This document shows positions 24,064-33,352 of a stretch of 64,000 bases of DNA, one piece after another; positions within the stretch are counted from its first letter, which is position 1, and the number at the start of each line of letters is the position of its first letter. The translations under genes were made by a program, and so were the position numbers. Source of the stretch: Nocardia testacea NBRC 100365 (lineage in GTDB: Bacteria; Actinomycetota; Actinomycetes; Mycobacteriales; Mycobacteriaceae); NCBI RefSeq assembly GCF_000308775.1, contig NZ_BAGJ01000272.1:1-64000 (forward strand), given 5' to 3'. A model generated the notes under the pieces. The model worked only from the letters and a program-made list of their open reading frames with translations. It was not told the origin of the DNA and ran no database searches.

Positions 24064-25137
24064 TCACGATTCGGACAGTTCGGCGCGCACGGCGTCGGCG
24101 ACCGGCGCGAACCGGCCGTCGGCGAACCAGCCGCGCACATCCACCGCCTCCGGATACACACCGAGCCGGTGGAAGTTGTCGGCCAGATCCTGGGTGCCGT
24201 CGACGGCCTCGGGCCCGACCACGCCGAAATCCCCCGCGCCCGAGTACGAGAGGCGCTTCTGCTGGACCAGGTCGTAGTAGACGTCCTTTTCCAGGGTGGA
24301 ATCACCGAATCCGCCCAGCGCCGCGAATTCGGCGACCGCGGTCTCCGGATTCGCCTCGATCCAGCGCTGCGCGTCGCGGACATTGCGCACCAGGGCGGCG
24401 GTCTCGCCGGGATGGTCGAAGGCGAATCGCTCGGAAGCGACGAAGAACGCGTAATCGTAGGTGCGCACTCCGGGCAGCACATCGGCATCGTGTTTGCGCC
24501 GGGCGAGTTCTATGGTGGGCTGCCAGTTGATCCAGGCATCGACGTGCCGCTGCGCGAACGCGGCTTCCGCGTCGGCGGCGGTGAGGTTGACGTACTCGAT
24601 ATCGTCGAGCGTCAGCCCGGCGGTCTCCAGATATTTGACCAGACTGTAGGTTCCGGTGGTGCCCTGGTGATCGGCCACCCGGCGCCCGGCGAGATCGGCC
24701 GCGGACTTGATATCGGACCCCTTGGGGACCAAGATATCGACCTCGTTCGCCGGCAGCGGATAGGCGACCAGCGGGACCACCGGCACCCCGCCGCCGATGG
24801 CGTAGATGACCGCGGTCGCGGTCGCGAAGGAGAATTCGATACTTCCGGCCTTGATCGCCTCCATGACCGGGAGCGACGCGGGGAACCCGGTCGGGAACGA
24901 AACCGGCAACCCCACCTCGGCGCTCACGTCGAAACCGCCCAGCCGGTGCGACAGGATCGTGCCCGGTTCGGCTTTACCGTCGCCGATCAGGGCGTACCGG
25001 ATCTCGGTCAGCGCCGCGGGCGCCGAGGAACCCGGCCCGCAGGCCGACAGGGCCGCGGCGCCGGCGACGCCGAGCGCACCCAGGCCGGTGGCCTTCAGGA
25101 ACCCGCGTCGGTTCAGCGATAACGGTGACGTGCTCAT
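24064..25137 (-). CDS. ABC transporter substrate-binding lipoprotein (SsuA/NrtA/TauA-like)
   Basis: A 357-residue binding protein with a Tat-type signal (NRRGFLK at residues 9-15) that ends in a lipobox LSAC, so it is a membrane-anchored lipoprotein at C33. The mature part has the two-lobe fold with VADHQGTTGTYSLVKYLE in the first hinge. It probably binds a sulfonate, taurine or similar small organosulfur compound. The ATPase gene follows upstream with a 4-bp overlap. Confidence 0.9.
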   Translation of the reverse strand: MSTSPLSLNRRGFLKATGLGALGVAGAAALSACGPGSSAPAALTEIRYALIGDGKAEPGTILSHRLGGFDVSAEVGLPVSFPTGFPASLPVMEAIKAGSIEFSFATATAVIYAIGGGVPVVPLVAYPLPANEVDILVPKGSDIKSAADLAGRRVADHQGTTGTYSLVKYLETAGLTLDDIEYVNLTAADAEAAFAQRHVDAWINWQPTIELARRKHDADVLPGVRTYDYAFFVASERFAFDHPGETAALVRNVRDAQRWIEANPETAVAEFAALGGFGDSTLEKDVYYDLVQQKRLSYSGAGDFGVVGPEAVDGTQDLADNFHRLGVYPEAVDVRGWFADGRFAPVADAVRAELSES

Positions 25138-25889
25138 ACTGCGGTGCCTTTCGGGAGTTGCCGCGCCGAACGGTCGGCGGCGAGGAGATCGGCGAGGAGA
25201 CGCTGTTCGAGCTCGGCGAGCTGTGCGTCGCCGCGCCGATGCGGCCGGGGCCGATCGACGGTGAGATCGGTGGTGATGCCGTCCACGGTCAGCAGCAGCA
25301 CCCGATCGGCCAGCATCAGCGCTTCCTCGACATCGTGGGTGACCAGTACGACGGTCCGCGGATCCTGCGCCAGCAGCGATTCGACGAGCTCGTGCATATT
25401 CACCCGGGTGATGGCGTCCAGGGCGCCGAACGGCTCGTCCAGCAGCAGGATATCGGGATGGTGCAGCAGCGCCCGGGCGAGCGCGACCCGCTGCCGCTGG
25501 CCGCCGGAAAGCTCCGCGGGCCAGTCCTTCTCACGACCCGCGAGACCGACCCGGTCGAGCAACCGGTGCGCCGCGTCCTCCTGGCGACGGGTCGCCAGCG
25601 TGACATTGCCGAGCACCGATTTCCACGGCAGCAGGCGATCTTCCTGGAACATCATCCGAGCCGAATAGGACGTCGCGCCGACCGGCGTCACCGTCCCCTC
25701 GGTGGGCGTCTCGAGTTGCGCGAGCAGCCGCAGCAGACTCGATTTGCCGACACCGCTCGGGCCGATGACGGCGACGAACTGGCCCGGTTCGACGGTGAGG
25801 TCCAGATCTCGCAGGACCCAGTTGTCGCGATACCGGATACCCACCCCGCGCAGCGTGAGGCCCACTTGCTGTTTCGTCCGCTCGCTCAC
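25134..25889 (-). CDS. ABC transporter ATPase (SsuB-like)
   Basis: A 251-residue ATPase. Walker A GPSGVGKS (43-50), signature LSGGQRQR (127-134) and Walker B ILLLDEPFG (147-155) are all intact. SsuB-type subunits energise sulfonate or taurine import. GTG at 25889 overlaps the permease gene stop (GTGA-like), and the binding-protein gene overlaps its end, so the three are translationally coupled. Confidence 0.9.
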   Translation of the reverse strand: MSERTKQQVGLTLRGVGIRYRDNWVLRDLDLTVEPGQFVAVIGPSGVGKSSLLRLLAQLETPTEGTVTPVGATSYSARMMFQEDRLLPWKSVLGNVTLATRRQEDAAHRLLDRVGLAGREKDWPAELSGGQRQRVALARALLHHPDILLLDEPFGALDAITRVNMHELVESLLAQDPRTVVLVTHDVEEALMLADRVLLLTVDGITTDLTVDRPRPHRRGDAQLAELEQRLLADLLAADRSARQLPKGTAV

Positions 25890-26722
25890 GACCGCACCTT
25901 CCGCATCGTCGGATTCCAGCGCAGGGCCCGGCGCTCGATGAGCCGGGTGATCTGATCGGCGAGCAGACCCGCGAGGGCGTAGAGCACGATCGCCAGCACG
26001 ATCCGGTCGGTGCGCAGCATCTCCCGGCCGTTCTGCGCCAGATAGCCGATGCCCTCGCGCGTCGCGATGGTCTCGGCGACCACGAGGGTGAGCCATGCGA
26101 CGCCCAGCGCGTACCGGATCCCGGTCAGGATCATCGGCATCGCACCCGGCACTACGACATGACGGATGAGCCCCCAGCGGGTGAGGCCGTAGGAGCTGCC
26201 CAGCTGGATGAGTTTCTCGTCGACGGTGCGGATCCCGCTGACCGTGTTGAGGTAGACCGGGAAGATCACCCCGAGGGTGACCAGCACCACCCGCGGCGTC
26301 TCGCCGATACCGAACGCCGCGATGAGCAGTGGCACCAACGCCAGATGCGGCAGCGCGCGCACCATCTGCAGGCTCCGGTCGAAAACGCCCTCCGCCAGCC
26401 GGGACAGCCCCACCGCGAAGCCGAACGCCAGGCCGATGACGGCGCCGATACCGAAGCCGATCGCGACCCTGCGCAGGCTCACCAGGATGTGCTCGGGTAG
26501 TTCACCGCTGCGCCACAGCGTGCCCGCGGTGTCGAGCACCACCGACGGCGCGGGCAGGACCGCCGGCGAGATGATCCCGGCGCTCGAGGTCCACTGCCAG
26601 GCCGCGACGATGAGCACCGGCATCACCCAGGGCAGCAGGGCGCGCGGATGGCGGCCGAACCTGCTGTTCAGCGCCCGTCGGCGCGGTGCGGCCGGAGCCG
26701 CCGCGGCCACCGATCCGGTCAT
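25886..26722 (-). CDS. ABC transporter permease (SsuC-like)
   Basis: A 278-residue permease with six hydrophobic helices and the cytoplasmic EAA-like loop (YGLTRWGLIRHVVVPGAMP, residues ~185-203) that docks to the ATPase. It completes an SsuABC/TauABC-type system. Start set at ATG 26722. It is preceded by a short 10-codon frame that overlaps it (26719..26751), so translation may be coupled to that leader. Confidence 0.9.
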   Translation of the reverse strand: MTGSVAAAAPAAPRRRALNSRFGRHPRALLPWVMPVLIVAAWQWTSSAGIISPAVLPAPSVVLDTAGTLWRSGELPEHILVSLRRVAIGFGIGAVIGLAFGFAVGLSRLAEGVFDRSLQMVRALPHLALVPLLIAAFGIGETPRVVLVTLGVIFPVYLNTVSGIRTVDEKLIQLGSSYGLTRWGLIRHVVVPGAMPMILTGIRYALGVAWLTLVVAETIATREGIGYLAQNGREMLRTDRIVLAIVLYALAGLLADQITRLIERRALRWNPTMRKVRS

Positions 26723-26751
26723 CGGCGGTCTTCGTTCAGTTGCGGATACAT
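26719..26751 (-). CDS. 10-residue leader frame (MYPQLNEDRR) before the permease
   Basis: ATG at 26751 has AGGAG five bases upstream, better than the permease's own site. Its TGA overlaps the permease ATG (ATGA). It may feed ribosomes into the permease gene. It contains no cysteine or methionine run, so a sulfur-amino-acid attenuator is not indicated. Confidence 0.35.
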   Translation of the reverse strand: MYPQLNEDRR

Positions 26752-26807
26752 GACTCTCCTGTCGTGCTTCTGCAGGCACGGTAGAGCCGGAGCACGCAAC
26801 TGTCGCC

Positions 26808-26821
26808 AGTTGTATACAGCT
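26808..26821. promoter_or_regulatory. GntR-type operator candidate
   Basis: AGT-TGTATACA-GCT: an 8-bp perfect TGTATACA core with 12 of 14 palindromic positions. FCD-type GntR regulators favour TTGTATACAA-like sites. It lies midway between the divergent transporter operon and the GntR gene. Confidence 0.55.
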
Positions 26822-26899
26822 GAGTCCAGAAGTCTGTTCTTCCTGCCGCCGGTGTGGTATCGGTGAACGATCGCGTCCCCGTTCCGAGGAGAACCCCCT

Positions 26900-27535
26900 A
26901 TGCCCGAATCCCGTGATCCATCGGATTCGCCGTACCACCGGCTGCGCGCCCGCATCGTCGGCGGGACCTACCCGCCGGGCACCCTGCTGGTTCCGGCGAA
27001 CGTCGGCGCGGATCTCGGCGTCTCCCGCACCCCGGTGCGCGAAGCACTGATGCGGCTGGAGGTCGAGGGACTGATGACCAAGGAATCACGCGGTTTCGTC
27101 GTCCGGGTCCGCACCCCCGAGGAGATCCTCGATATCTGCGAAGCCCGAATCGCGCTGGAAGCCACCGTCGCTCGCAGCGCGGCCGCCCGCCGCACCGAGT
27201 TCGATCTCGCCAAACTCCAGCACCTGCTGGACTCCGCCCGGGGACTCGGCGGGCAGGAACGACTCGACCGCCACGCGGAATGGCACGTCGCACTCCGCCA
27301 CGCCGCACACAACTCGACCGCGCTGGAACTCATGGCGCTCCTCGACGCCCGCCTGCGGGTCTACGACGGCGCGGTGTCGCGCACCCGGGACAACCTGGAT
27401 CTCATCGAGGACGAGCACACCCAGATCTTCGAGGCGATCCGCGACCGCGACCCCGAACGCGCGGCGAAAATTATGGAGGCCCACCAATCCCGCACCCGCG
27501 ACCTACGCCTCGCCGAGATGACCCACCGGCAGTAG
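26900..27535 (+). CDS. GntR family regulator, FCD/FadR-type
   Basis: A 211-residue regulator: N-terminal winged HTH (VGADLGVSRTPVREALMRLE, residues ~35-54) and C-terminal all-helical FCD domain with metal-ligand histidines (RHAEWHVALRHAAHNS, ~118-133, and later HQ). FCD proteins sense small organic acids. It is divergent from the SsuABC-type operon and probably controls it and itself through the TGTATACA palindrome. Confidence 0.9.
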   Translation: MPESRDPSDSPYHRLRARIVGGTYPPGTLLVPANVGADLGVSRTPVREALMRLEVEGLMTKESRGFVVRVRTPEEILDICEARIALEATVARSAAARRTEFDLAKLQHLLDSARGLGGQERLDRHAEWHVALRHAAHNSTALELMALLDARLRVYDGAVSRTRDNLDLIEDEHTQIFEAIRDRDPERAAKIMEAHQSRTRDLRLAEMTHRQ

Positions 27536-27657
27536 CCCGCTTCCTGCGCGAACCGCGCCGAAAGTAGACCTGGGCGCGGTGGGACCGGGCCTTCGGCGAT
27601 CAGGCGCATACCCTCGGTGAGCAGCGGCGTCACCCGGCCGGAATCGATTGCATCTGC

Positions 27658-28836
27658 TCAGATCATCGAGCGGTGCATGCCCTGTGGTTCGCCGCCCAGC
27701 TGGGTCAATGCCGAAGCGTGGAAGATGGACCCGGGCACATGGATCGCGTGGGCGAGTCCGGCGTGCGCGTCGCGGAAGAACCGCTGCATGGGGAACCGGT
27801 AGTGCAGCGCGCCGCCACCGGATCTGGCGAAGATCTCGTCCACCGCGCGGACCGCGCGCCACGCCGCCGCGGTCTGGGTGCGCCGGCCGATCGCTCGTTC
27901 CTCGAAGCCGATCTCACGGCCCTTTTCGGTGCTGTCCCAGAACCGGTCCACGTTCTCGAGCAGCGCCGCCCGGGAGGCGGCGATTTCCGCCGCCGCCTCG
28001 CCGATCGCGAACAGGACGTAGGGGTCCTCCTTGATCGGGATACCGGTCACCGCGACCCGCTCGCGCTGGGCGGCGATATGGCAGGCCAGCGCTCCCTCGG
28101 CGATACCGATCACCGCGGAGGTGATACCCAGCGGGAACATGCAGGAGAAAGGCATCCGGTACAGGGTCTCGGTGCGGCCCGCCCGACGTACGGCGGTGCC
28201 GTCCATGACCTCCGCGGCCGATAGGGTGCGGTAGGCCGGCACGAACGCGTTCCGCACGATCAGGTCCTTGGATCCCGTGCCGCGCAACCCGATCACATCC
28301 CAGGAGTCCGCGACGATCTCGTAGTCCGACCGGGGCAGGATCACGTGCAGCGAATCCGGTGGCAGTACCGGTTTCCCGTCGGCATCGCCGACCAGCGCGC
28401 CCAGGAAAGCCCACTGACAGTGGTCGGTTCCGGAGGAGAACGACCAGCGTCCGTTGAGCAGGTAGCCACCGTCGACGGGGGTCGCCACCCCCATCGGCGC
28501 GTACGGTGACGCGACCCAGGTGTCCGGATCGACGCCCCAGATCTCCTCCTGAACCCGGGAATCGGCGAAGGCGAGCTCCCACGGATGCACGCCGACGATA
28601 CCGGTGACCCAGCCCGCCGCGCCGTCCATCGCGGCGATGGCCATGGTGGTCTCCGCGAATTCCCGGGGATGGCATTCGAATCCGCCGTAGGTTTTCGGCT
28701 GCAGCATCCGTATCGCACCGGCTTCGCGCAGCCGGCGCACCGAGGTGTCGGCGAGGCGCATGAGCCTGTCACCTTCGGCACCCGCGGCGCGGATCTCTTC
28801 CGCGTACTGCTCGATCCGGTCCGTTACCTGACCCAT
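27658..28836 (-). CDS. Acyl-CoA-dehydrogenase-fold flavin monooxygenase (HsaA/DszC/SfnC-like)
   Basis: A 392-residue protein of the acyl-CoA dehydrogenase fold: N-terminal helical domain (residues ~5-115), beta-barrel (~120-225, with WSFSSGTDHCQWAFLGA) and C-terminal helices. It lacks the catalytic glutamate pattern of true dehydrogenases and resembles the two-component FMN monooxygenases. Those oxidise sulfur compounds (DszC, SfnC) or phenols (HsaA). Proximity to a second flavin monooxygenase and a sulfonate-type transporter favours organosulfur. No adjacent reductase is seen. Confidence 0.8.
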   Translation of the reverse strand: MGQVTDRIEQYAEEIRAAGAEGDRLMRLADTSVRRLREAGAIRMLQPKTYGGFECHPREFAETTMAIAAMDGAAGWVTGIVGVHPWELAFADSRVQEEIWGVDPDTWVASPYAPMGVATPVDGGYLLNGRWSFSSGTDHCQWAFLGALVGDADGKPVLPPDSLHVILPRSDYEIVADSWDVIGLRGTGSKDLIVRNAFVPAYRTLSAAEVMDGTAVRRAGRTETLYRMPFSCMFPLGITSAVIGIAEGALACHIAAQRERVAVTGIPIKEDPYVLFAIGEAAAEIAASRAALLENVDRFWDSTEKGREIGFEERAIGRRTQTAAAWRAVRAVDEIFARSGGGALHYRFPMQRFFRDAHAGLAHAIHVPGSIFHASALTQLGGEPQGMHRSMI

Positions 28837-29001
28837 GACTCCAACTTCCTGTTCGATGTCCCGCGGCCGGGCGACGCGCGCCGGCCGCGGTTACACGGCG
28901 ACGCGGTACACCCGGGCCCGCCCGCCGCCGAGGCTGCCAGCCGGTTCGCCGTTCTGTCACAGAACCTTCCGATGAGCGAGACGACACCGGAGTCCGGTGG
29001 C

Positions 29002-29844
29002 TCAGCGCGATCCCAGCGCCTCCAGCGGTCGAACGCCTGCTGTCGGTTCGATCCGGTCGGCCGGGCCGGGGAACAGGGTGCGCGAGATCTCCCGGGACAG
29101 GTTCATCACCAGCGGCGCGACCCGGTCGAGCCGCGCGGTGCGCGCGTCACCGCACAGCGAGACCGCGGCGACCGGACCGGCGTCACCGCGCACCGCGGCG
29201 CCGACACAGGCCACCCCGGGCGCCGATTCGCTGTCGTCGAAGGCCAGCCCGCCGCGCAGCCGGATACGGCTGAGCTCGTGGTGCAGGGTCGCGCGCTCGG
29301 CGATCGTCTTGCCGGTGCGGCGGGGCAGCTCGGGGCGATAGAGGCGGTCGACCGCTTCGGGTTCCAGGGCCGCCAGGATCGCTTTCCCACCGGCCGTGGC
29401 ATACGCCGGGGCGGATCCGCCCACCCGGGAGGGCAGCCGGGTGGCGAACCACCCGCCGACCTTGTCGAGGTAGACGGTGTCGCCGCCGTCGAGCACCGTC
29501 AGGTGCACCACCAGACCGGTCCGCAGGTGCGCTTCGTGCAGCAGCGGGGCCGCCGCCGCCCGGATCCGGTCGTGCCCATCACCGCCGAGACCGCGCGCGC
29601 GGCGGCCGAGGGCGTAGCCGAGGGAGGTGTGCTCGACCCAGCCGGACTCGGTGAGCTGATGCAGGATGCGGTAGACGGTCGAGCGCGGCAGCCGCGCGCG
29701 CCGCGCGACCTCCTCGAGGGACAGCCGTGCGCTCCGATTGTCGAACGCATCCAGGATCCGGGTCATCCGCTCGACCATGGACAGCGGCAGATCCGGCTCG
29801 CCGGTCTGCTCGGCGGTGCCGTTCCCCGAATCAATGATGGTCAT
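29002..29844 (-). CDS. IclR family transcriptional regulator
   Basis: A 280-residue regulator: winged HTH (LSLEEVARRARLPRSTVYRIL, residues ~42-62, split here by context) and a GAF-like effector domain with YATAGGKAILAAL and RGGLAFDDSESAPGVACVGAAV. IclR proteins typically repress aromatic or acyl catabolic genes. ATG 29844 has GGAG six bases upstream; a TTG at 29856 is the alternative. Probable targets are the flavin monooxygenase gene next to it or the truncated SDR gene. Confidence 0.9.
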   Translation of the reverse strand: MTIIDSGNGTAEQTGEPDLPLSMVERMTRILDAFDNRSARLSLEEVARRARLPRSTVYRILHQLTESGWVEHTSLGYALGRRARGLGGDGHDRIRAAAAPLLHEAHLRTGLVVHLTVLDGGDTVYLDKVGGWFATRLPSRVGGSAPAYATAGGKAILAALEPEAVDRLYRPELPRRTGKTIAERATLHHELSRIRLRGGLAFDDSESAPGVACVGAAVRGDAGPVAAVSLCGDARTARLDRVAPLVMNLSREISRTLFPGPADRIEPTAGVRPLEALGSR

Positions 29845-30038
29845 CGACTTCTCCAAAAGAGCTGCTCAGAAGCCTTTCATAGGCCAAAACTGAAATTGAT
29901 TCTCGCATCACAGTAACACCCGACGGCTCCCGCGGAGCGGAAACGACGAGTTACCCGCGAACACAGCTCATTCCCCGGCCCGTCCGCCGAGGCCGGCGGT
30001 CGCCCGCGTACTTCTCCCCCGGCGACCGGCCCGCGCCC

Positions 30039-30740
30039 TCAGGACCAGCGCGCCTGCCCTCCGTCCAGCGGAATGGTCGCCCCGGTCAGATAGCCCGCGT
30101 CCGGTCCCACCAGGAATGCGACCGCGCGGCCGATATCTTTCTCGCAGTCACCGATCCGGCCGAGCGGGATGGTGGCGACGAATTCGGCCGCTTCCTCGGG
30201 ATTGTGTTCGGTCCACCATTTCAGGCCCGGTGACAGGGCATGTGGGGCGACCGCGTTCACCCGGATACCGTCGCGGCCCCATTCGCTGGCGGCGGTTCGG
30301 GTGAGCGAACGCATGGCCTCCTTGGTGGCCGCGTACAGCCCGTACCCACTGGTATCCCAGCGCACCGCCGCGGAGGTGACCATATTGACGATCGACCCGC
30401 CGCCCCGGGCCTTCATATACGGATGGCAGGCCTGCATGAGCCGCAGGGTGGCGACCGGGCCGGTGGACAGCGCCTCGTTCATCCGCTTCGGCGTGATGTC
30501 GAGCAGGGGCCCGAGCGCGGTCTGGTTGGCATTGTTGATCAGGATGTCCACCCCGCCGAAGAGCGCGGCCACCTGCTCGACCAGGGATTCGAGCCGGTCG
30601 GTCTCGCCGATATCGCACACCACCGGCGCGGCCCGATCGTCTCCCACTGTCCGTTGCCTGCGGCACCGCGCGGCGCACGGTGCCGCGACGCTAGCCGCGC
30701 GGTGGTTCCGGCCACGGACGGTGGTCTCGCTCAGTGGCAA
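30039..30740 (-). pseudogene. Short-chain dehydrogenase lacking its N-terminal NAD-binding motif
   Basis: Residues from about 45 onward are a good SDR core: NNANQT (equivalent to NNAG), YGLYAATK with the catalytic Tyr/Lys, [13 protein letters not shown] and a normal C-terminus ending PLDGGQARWS. The first strand and the TGxxxGIG loop are missing. The 40 residues in their place are Arg/Ala-rich junk. No start fits the missing part in other frames. I infer a 5'-truncated, probably dead gene, unless the start has been misjudged. Confidence 0.6.
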
Positions 30741-30813
30741 CGCCCGCCGGACTTCGTGCCGCGCCGTGAGAAGTTGTCAGCCGCTACGCACCGTGAACGA
30801 GAGGGTCGCCACC

Positions 30814-32478
30814 ATGACGACACCGGCAGACGCACAGCAGCGCCTCAACGAAGTCATCACGCGGCTGACCGGTCCGGGTGGCCGGTTCGAGATCACCGCG
30901 GAAGACGTACTCGGCGCCACCATGCCCGTGCTGCGGCACCGCGGGCGCGCGGTCGGCGACCTGGTGGCCGCGTCCCGTGCCTGGAAGGACCGCGACTACC
31001 TGGTGACCGCCGACCGCCGCATCTCCTACGCACAGCACGCGGATGCGGTCGCCGCGCTGGCCACCGCGTTGCGCGACGAGTACGGGGTGGGCCGCGGCGA
31101 CCGGGTCGCGCTGCTGGCCGCCAACTGTCCCGAATGGGTGACGGCATTCTGGGCCGCGCAGTGCCTGGGCGCGGTCGCCGTCGGGCTGAACAGCTGGTGG
31201 ATGCCCCGCGAGATCGAGTACGGACTCGGGCACAGCCGGCCACGGGTGCTGATCGTCGACGCCAAACGTGCCGCCCTGCTGGCCGGAGTCGATACCGCGG
31301 ATATCACCGTGCTCACCGTCGAAGAGGACATCCCGCGCCTCGTCGCGGCCCACGCCGGCGCCGAACTCCCCCCCGCCGGGGTCGACGAGGACGATCCGGC
31401 TGTCATCCTCTACACCAGCGGGACCAGCGGCCGGCCCAAGGGCGCACTGCATTCCCAGCGCAACCTGCTCGCGGTCGTCGACTACCACCGCTTCTCCGAC
31501 GCGATGGCGGCGGCGTTCACCGGGCGCGCCTACTCCGACACCGAGCCGAGCCCCCTGCGCTATCTGCTGACCTCACCGCTGTTCCATATCGCCAGCCTGC
31601 ACAATCTGGTCGTGCCCCGCCTGGCGACCGGGAGCACCGTGGTGATGTACCAGGGCGCCTTCGACGCGGCCGCGGTCCTGGGACTGATCGAGCGGGAACG
31701 GGTCACCAATTGGGGCGCGGTGCCGACCATGGCCGCCCGCCTGCTCGAGTGCGGCGATATCGACAGATACGATCTCTCGTCCCTGACCGCGTTCGCGCTC
31801 GCCTCGGCCCCGTCGTCGCTCGCGCTGAAGGACCGGCTGCGGCAGCGGTTCCCGTTCGCCCGCGACGCCCTGGTCGACAGCTACGGGCTCACCGAATGCA
31901 GTACCGCGATAGCAGTGGCCACGACCGCCGAGCTCGAGCAGTACCCCGGCACGCTCGGCCGGCCGATTCTCACGGTATCGGTGGAGATCCGCGACCCCTT
32001 CGGGGAGCGGGTGCCCGACGGTACCGAGGGCGAGGTGTGCGTACGCAGCCCCTTCGTCATGCTCGGCTACTGGGCGGACGAGGCGGCCACCGCTGCGGCG
32101 ATCACCCCGGACCGCTGGTTGCGCACCGGCGATTTCGGCGTCCTCGAGGACGGCCGGCTGCGGTTGACCGGCCGCCGCTCGGATCTGATCCTGCGCGGCG
32201 GCGAGAACGTCTACCCCACCGAGATCGAGCAGTGCCTGGACGAGCATCCCGCCGTCGCGGAGAGCGCCGCCGTGGGTGTGCCCCACGAGGATCTGGGGCA
32301 GGAGGTGGCGGCGATCGTCGTGGTACGACCGGGCGCCACCGTCGACGAGGCGCAACTGCACGAGTACGCCGCCGCGCGACTGTCGTATTACAAAGTGCCC
32401 AGCCGGTGGCGGATCACCACCGAGCCGCTGCCGCGCAACGCGACCGGAAAGGTGATCCGGCGCGGTCTCACGGCCTGA
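30814..32478 (+). CDS. Acyl-CoA/AMP-dependent synthetase
   Basis: A 554-residue ANL-family adenylate-forming ligase. The P-loop is [12 protein letters not shown] (from residue 200), YGLTECS is the A5 segment (~residue 370), [20 protein letters not shown] is the hinge region, and [10 protein letters not shown] carries the catalytic K546. It activates a carboxylic acid, likely an aliphatic or aromatic catabolic substrate, as CoA thioester. Next to TetR and a mycofactocin-type SDR it probably belongs to one degradation module. ATG 30814. Confidence 0.85.
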   Translation: MTTPADAQQRLNEVITRLTGPGGRFEITAEDVLGATMPVLRHRGRAVGDLVAASRAWKDRDYLVTADRRISYAQHADAVAALATALRDEYGVGRGDRVALLAANCPEWVTAFWAAQCLGAVAVGLNSWWMPREIEYGLGHSRPRVLIVDAKRAALLAGVDTADITVLTVEEDIPRLVAAHAGAELPPAGVDEDDPAVILYTSGTSGRPKGALHSQRNLLAVVDYHRFSDAMAAAFTGRAYSDTEPSPLRYLLTSPLFHIASLHNLVVPRLATGSTVVMYQGAFDAAAVLGLIERERVTNWGAVPTMAARLLECGDIDRYDLSSLTAFALASAPSSLALKDRLRQRFPFARDALVDSYGLTECSTAIAVATTAELEQYPGTLGRPILTVSVEIRDPFGERVPDGTEGEVCVRSPFVMLGYWADEAATAAAITPDRWLRTGDFGVLEDGRLRLTGRRSDLILRGGENVYPTEIEQCLDEHPAVAESAAVGVPHEDLGQEVAAIVVVRPGATVDEAQLHEYAAARLSYYKVPSRWRITTEPLPRNATGKVIRRGLTA

Positions 32479-33088
32479 ACGATTCCGGCCACTCCGCGAG
32501 GAGCAGATCGCACGCCGTCCGCAAATCCGCTTCGGCGTCGGCGATGGTGATCCGGCCGTTGAGGCACGACTGGATGATGCCGAAAACCGAATGGATCAGC
32601 ACCCGCAGCAGGCGGGCGTCCCGTTCGGTCACCTGCTCGATTCCCGCGGCGTCGTACAGCAGTTCCCGGAAATTCCGGTCCACCCCGGCGGTATCCGGCA
32701 CAGCGGACGCCCGGGCCGCGCTGTTGGATTGGATCATGGCGGTGGCCAGCAGCGGCCGGGCCAGCAGCACGCGGACCACCTGGAGCAACCGGTCGTGCAC
32801 CGCGTCCCGGGCGCTCGGGCCCGGGTGGGGCCGCCGCGCGTACTTCGCGCGCATCCGGTCGATCTGATCGAGCATGACCGCCACGAACAGATGGGTTTTG
32901 GACGGGAAATACCGGTACAGGGTGGCGACCGCGACACCCGCGAGTTTCGCCACCTCGTGCATCTGCACCCGTTCGAGTTCCTTGTCGGTGGCCAGCGTCG
33001 CGGCGGCGTGCAGGATCCGGCCCACCCGGGCGTGCTGCTCGGTGGAACTCGGTGCCGCGGCATCGCGCGTCTCGGCGATCCTCGGCAT
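32468..33088 (-). CDS. TetR family regulator (KstR-like)
   Basis: A 206-residue repressor. The HTH at residues ~42-64 ([24 protein letters not shown], quoted in part) is close to that of KstR-type regulators of sterol and lipid catabolism, though steroid genes are not seen here. It overlaps the 3' end of the acyl-CoA synthetase by 11 bp tail-to-tail and is divergent from the SDR gene across 264 bp. Confidence 0.85.
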   Translation of the reverse strand: MPRIAETRDAAAPSSTEQHARVGRILHAAATLATDKELERVQMHEVAKLAGVAVATLYRYFPSKTHLFVAVMLDQIDRMRAKYARRPHPGPSARDAVHDRLLQVVRVLLARPLLATAMIQSNSAARASAVPDTAGVDRNFRELLYDAAGIEQVTERDARLLRVLIHSVFGIIQSCLNGRITIADAEADLRTACDLLLAEWPESFRP

Positions 33089-33352
33089 AACTCCCCTTCC
33101 TCGTCCCACCACCCGGTAGCCGTCCCGCCGGCGCTGCCGCCCCGGACCGGCGGCGGGCTGCTCCGGTGGGACCGCCCGCCGCGGACTCGACGCTACCCAC
33201 CCGGCACGACCGCCGGGTCGTCGCGGTCTCGGCCAGTGAGAGCACCGGCCCCGGCACCGGCCCCGCACCCCTACCGTGAGCGCCGCGGACCGCGCGCAGG
33301 TCGTGGCCGAACCCACTGCCGCGCGCGGTGCGCGCACCCGAGGAGGAACACG

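Noticed and set aside
27361-27633. Minus frame after the flavin monooxygenase (MTPLLTEGMRLIAEG)
   Set aside because: Overlaps the GntR gene extensively and becomes Arg-rich; probably a shadow or tiny remnant.
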